From contig CAXHKQ010000114.1 in assembly GCA_964017145.1 (NCBI GenBank), positions 1 through 19,454 of the forward strand: a DNA stretch of 19,454 nt, read 5' to 3'. How positions within the stretch are numbered: position 1 is the stretch's first letter; every line of letters begins with the position of its first letter. The position numbers and the translations under genes are program-made. The notes below the pieces were generated by a model. That model was not told the DNA's origin, searched no databases, and saw nothing but the letters and a program-made list of their open reading frames with translations. This document shows, piece by piece, positions 16,492-19,454 of the stretch. This DNA is from Agrocybe praecox. Taxonomy: Eukaryota; Basidiomycota; Agaricomycetes; Agaricales; Agrocybaceae.

Positions 16492-18530
16492 TTATGAGTA
16501 TTCGCAGCCACCTCATTATTGCTTCCATTATCTTTATTTTTTCTCGTACAAAGTATATCTTCATCAACGAAACCTTCAAATTCAGACTGAGTTTCATAAT
16601 CAATATCCGCTGCGGTAGTAGGTTGTTCGTCAAACAAATCTTCAATTTCGAATCCGTAGAAATCCTCTTCAGCATCAATAGATTCGTTTCCAACTTGTTG
16701 TTCTGTAGTATCTTCTTCTGCGCATGTTGCAACAATTTTACTCATTATTTCGGCATGGTAATCGGTCGGAGCAACTTCTCCATCTTCATGACATCGGCTC
16801 AGTGCGTCAGCGTGACCCATGAAAATTCCACTTCGATGCTGGATTGTGTAATCGTAATGTTGTAGCGCTAGTACCCAGCGCGCTATTCGTGGACTCACAT
16901 TCTTTTTGTCAAAGGTCAATGACAGAGCGTTGCAATCGGTAATGATTTTGAACGGTGAGCCATGTAGATAACATCGGAGTCTCTCCACTGAATGAATTAT
17001 AGCCATTGTTTCTAATTCAAAACTGTGTCGTCGTGCCTCTTCGGGGGTGGTGGCTTTCGAGTAATAAAAGACAGGGTGCATTTTGCCGTCATCTTGACGC
17101 TGTAGTAGGACTGCGCCAAAACCAATTGAACTGGCGTCAGTGTGTAGTTCTGTATCTCTTCCTCTTTGAAAAATGGCCAACACTGGCTTAGACGATAACT
17201 TCTCCTTCAGCTTCTCGAAAGCCTGTACGCATTCGCTGTTAATTTCGAATTTCGTCTCCTTCCGCATCAATCGTTGTAGTGGGTGGGCAATTCGGGCATA
17301 ATCAAAAATAAATTTGCGGAAATGATTGAACAATCCCAAGCACGACCTGACTTGTTTGTATGTTGCCGGCATCGGGTAATCCTTCACCGATTGTACATGA
17401 GAATTATTAGGTTGGATGCCATGTTTACTTGCTTCATAGCCCAGGAAGTCAAGGTTCTCGTAGGCGAACTTGCATTTGCTCAAGTTCAGCTTCAGATTAC
17501 TCTTCGAAAGACACCTAAGTAGTTCGGACATTATCTTCATATGAGTTTCCAAATCTTCAGTAGCCACCAAAATATCATCCACATATACAACGATCTTGCC
17601 TTCATCTAACAGCTTTCTCAAGCATCGATTAACATATCTTTGAAAAACGGCAGGGGCATTACGCAATCCAAACGGCATTCGATTATATTCAAATTGTCCA
17701 TACGGCGTTACAAAGGACGTAAACTTCTTAGAATCTTCTGCAACATGAACATGAAAAAATCCATTCTTCAAATCGAGTGAGGAAAAGTATTTCTTCCCAC
17801 CCAAATACTCCAAACATTCGGAAATCAAAGGCTGCGGGTAATTATCCTTCAGTGTTATCTTGTTCAGCGTCCGGTAGTCAACGCATTTTCTATATGATCC
17901 GGACTTCTTGGAAACAAGCACGATTGCTGAGGCGTAGGGTGAGTCACTCGGTCTTATAATATTCTTCGTCAGTAGCTCATCAGTTATCTCCTTCAATGCA
18001 GTTCTCTCCTCAAATGACAAACGTCGCGGTCTATGATGAAATGGTGTGTCGCTGGTCAGGCGAATAACCATCTCGGTTTTCGGCGCATGATACTCGGCAG
18101 GAGGGCATAAATAATCATCGGATATAATTTGCTTGAATGATCTCACATGTTTGGGCTCCAGAAACGGGTTAACGTCTAACTCATTAGGGTTTGCATTACA
18201 ATCGATAGCGTAAATTGACTCTTCTTCCTGCTTCAACTGAATAGACGTGTATGACATAACATCTGAATCTGCTCTAATATCCGGCAAAATATTTTTGGAT
18301 GGTTCTTCACCAGCAATATTTTTCATCGTAATATTTGTTTTTTTGCTTATATCCTTCGAGTTCATCGTGAGTTTGATATGTAATTTTTGCAGTGCATTAC
18401 GTCCTAGCAAAATTTTGGTTGGCAAAACATTATCCTCTACTATTAGTGCTTCAATCGTAGCGCCACGATCAGCAAAGTTGAGTTTACATCGTGTATTATT
18501 ATTATTATTATTTATTGGATTCATCTGCAC
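16479..18530 (-). CDS. pol: Retrotransposon pol: protease end, reverse transcriptase, RNase H
   Basis: An uninterrupted frame of about 683 codons. Residues 13-55 are the C-terminal half of a retropepsin (ILLGRNAL motif, counterpart of the usual LLG). RT spans roughly 150-420, with SLDLKNGF carrying the first catalytic aspartate (253) and YVDDIL (YVDD at 316-319) the other two. RNase H spans about 455-580, with the acidic residues in TDAS (465), ELE (507), TDCNAL (532) and HADALSR (575) all present. An acidic tail follows. The frame has no ATG at its boundary; it opens just after a stop near 18645 and passes through an Asn run encoded by an AAT microsatellite, so the true start is lost. It ends at a TGA directly after the A7 run. 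The catalytic residues look intact, but without gag and the front of the protease the copy is unlikely to be autonomous. Confidence 0.9.
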   Translation of the reverse strand: MQMNPINNNNNNTRCKLNFADRGATIEALIVEDNVLPTKILLGRNALQKLHIKLTMNSKDISKKTNITMKNIAGEEPSKNILPDIRADSDVMSYTSIQLKQEEESIYAIDCNANPNELDVNPFLEPKHVRSFKQIISDDYLCPPAEYHAPKTEMVIRLTSDTPFHHRPRRLSFEERTALKEITDELLTKNIIRPSDSPYASAIVLVSKKSGSYRKCVDYRTLNKITLKDNYPQPLISECLEYLGGKKYFSSLDLKNGFFHVHVAEDSKKFTSFVTPYGQFEYNRMPFGLRNAPAVFQRYVNRCLRKLLDEGKIVVYVDDILVATEDLETHMKIMSELLRCLSKSNLKLNLSKCKFAYENLDFLGYEASKHGIQPNNSHVQSVKDYPMPATYKQVRSCLGLFNHFRKFIFDYARIAHPLQRLMRKETKFEINSECVQAFEKLKEKLSSKPVLAIFQRGRDTELHTDASSIGFGAVLLQRQDDGKMHPVFYYSKATTPEEARRHSFELETMAIIHSVERLRCYLHGSPFKIITDCNALSLTFDKKNVSPRIARWVLALQHYDYTIQHRSGIFMGHADALSRCHEDGEVAPTDYHAEIMSKIVATCAEEDTTEQQVGNESIDAEEDFYGFEIEDLFDEQPTTAADIDYETQSEFEGFVDEDILCTRKNKDNGSNNEVAANTHNGKK
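18488..18514. repeat. ATT/AAT microsatellite at the 5' edge of the pol remnant
   Basis: About six to seven ATT units on the plus strand, read as an Asn run on the pol strand. It sits exactly where recognisable protease sequence begins, so it may mark the junction of the 5' deletion. Confidence 0.6.
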
Positions 18531-19454
18531 AAATATGCCGAAGCATAAGTACAGAAGGAGTAGCTGGTACGTTACAAATTCACTCCTTGGTTTGTCCGGA
18601 GTGTGGGATTTACAGAGTGCATAGGTACAACAGTGTTTACATTAAGTTTTATGATGTGATACAATTTTAAGATAATTGATTTACAACGGATTTAGGCGAT
18701 TCATTCATTCGTTCCGGGTTACGCATCTGTATGTTAGCCGGACAGCATCATTTCGGTGGTATTCTGGTTGAGGATATTTCCGAACTATCAGCCAGACGTG
18801 GTCGCACTGGGTACGGTCGAAAACTATGCTGTACTTGGCTAATCTGTCAGTTGTGGAGTTCAGTAGAGATCTAAGATGTTCGAAATAATACGGTTAAGTT
18901 TTGATTGTTGGTGTATAGGTTGGACGTAAGAAAACATACAGCAGTATAGATCAATCAGTATAGATTTTCGTTGGACAGTACATAACATGTATCAGTATAG
19001 ATCAATCAGTATGGGCTTTCGATAGACGTACATTACATGTATCAGTATAGATCATTCAGTATAGATTTTGGATTTTGGATTTTGGATGGGCGCTTTGGTT
19101 GGACGTTAGAAAACATACAGCAGTATAGATCAATCAGTATAGATTTTCGTTGGACAGTACATAACATGTATCAGTATAGATCCATCAGTATGGGCTTTCG
19201 ATAGACGGTACATTACATGTATCAGTATAGATCATTCAGTATAGGTTTTGGATTTTGGATGGACCTTTATAACATTTATAACATTTGTGGACGGTATATG
19301 ACAGGCAAATATCAGTATATATCAATTGGGTGTATGACATATATTTGTTTGGGAATGTCATTGAAAAATCAATGGGTTGTGCTGATTTTCATTGAAGAAA
19401 CTTGTACAAGCTTTGCGGAATGCTTTATAGGTTGTGATTTTACGATTCTCCGTT
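18531..19454. other. Non-coding flank with no recognised gene
   Basis: No gag-like, LTR-like or host exon sequence is recognised. A 62-codon stop-free stretch without ATG on the minus strand (18893-18705) reads like protein but matches nothing I know. From about 18918 the sequence is occupied by the tandem repeat listed separately; beyond about 19270 it is AT-rich with one degenerate repeat unit near 19311. Confidence 0.5.
18918..19275. repeat. Higher-order tandem repeat, period about 179 bp, two copies
   Basis: Each copy starts GGTTGGACGT (18918, 19097). Each contains three sub-units beginning CAGTATAGATC, at 18942, 18993 and 19043 and again at 19121, 19172 and 19223. Sub-unit spacing is 51, 50 and 78 bp, and the long step ends in TTTTGGA iterations. 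Corresponding sub-units in the two copies are more alike than neighbours within a copy, so the 179-bp block was duplicated after the 50-bp units diverged. Confidence 0.85.

Larger units (their letters stand above)
14640..18530 (-). mobile_element. 5'-truncated Ty3/gypsy-type LTR retrotransposon, antisense to the host gene
   Basis: The domain order (end of protease, RT, RNase H, H2C2 zinc finger, DDE integrase with a GPY-type tail) identifies the Ty3/gypsy group. In Ty1/copia elements the integrase precedes RT. gag, the DTG active-site part of the protease, the primer-binding site and the 5' LTR are absent from the 0.9 kb that remains to the right. The element lies opposite to the gene whose exons end at 14230. 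No envelope frame is present. The pol reading frame is broken once, at a seven-base A run (16482-16488). Confidence 0.85.

Noticed and set aside
16492..16735. First 80 or so codons of the open frame containing the integrase
   Set aside because: They overlap the RNase H frame in another register and give an Ile/Lys/Leu-rich shadow; the genuine sequence starts at the frame break.
18247..18624. Plus-strand 125-codon frame opposite the start of pol
   Set aside because: Antisense shadow of the protease/RT coding region with hydrophobic low-complexity translation.
18918..19275. CRISPR-like array
   Set aside because: Repeats are contiguous and nested with no unique spacers, and the DNA is eukaryotic; this is an ordinary tandem repeat.

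Overview
The window looks like eukaryotic, intron-bearing, arthropod-type DNA, most likely from a fly or mosquito. GC-rich coding exons sit in AT-rich introns and spacers. Splice sites are canonical GT/AG, the start contexts are insect-like (CAAC before ATG), coding CAG/polyQ runs are common, and an antisense Ty3/gypsy-type retrotransposon lies in an intron. No rRNA, tRNA, CRISPR array or prokaryotic signal was seen. The species cannot be named from this sequence alone.

Layout. (1) 1-2273, plus: the 3' end of a gene whose last two coding exons (1954-2034 and 2121-2273) encode the end of a cysteine-rich, VWC-like module and a short hydrophobic C-terminal tail. Just upstream, its intron carries a partial tandem duplication that copied the splice-acceptor region. 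(2) 2274-4611: a convergent intergenic/3'-UTR spacer with no supported gene. (3) 4612-6121, minus: a complete two-exon inositol polyphosphate multikinase gene (about 341 aa; Ipk2/IPMK type). (4) 6122-7366: a divergent spacer that presumably holds the promoters of the kinase and of the next gene. (5) 7367-14230, plus: four consecutive coding exons of one large gene, starting with a 10-nt coding micro-exon and continuing into a 3.5-kb exon. The 1409 codons seen encode a mostly disordered Ser/Gln/Ala-rich protein with a perfect PP1-docking RVSF motif, followed by a conserved globular region and the start of a PH domain. The gene is still open at its last visible donor site (14231), so its 3' end lies beyond the window. 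(6) 14640-18530, minus: a Ty3/gypsy pol remnant (end of protease, RT, RNase H, integrase) plus a candidate 3' LTR, lying antisense in that gene's downstream intron or flank. gag and the front of the protease are absent. (7) 18531-19454: no gene; a higher-order tandem repeat of about 179 bp.

The host genes have no evident shared pathway. The kinase acts in inositol phosphate signalling. The large gene looks like a membrane-associated scaffold or adaptor, with a family resemblance to PLEKHM-type proteins recalled from memory only. The observations most worth a second look are the micro-exon architecture with its PP1 motif, the duplicated acidic linker and homopolymer frame break at the RNase H/integrase junction of the retroelement, and the duplicated splice-acceptor segment.
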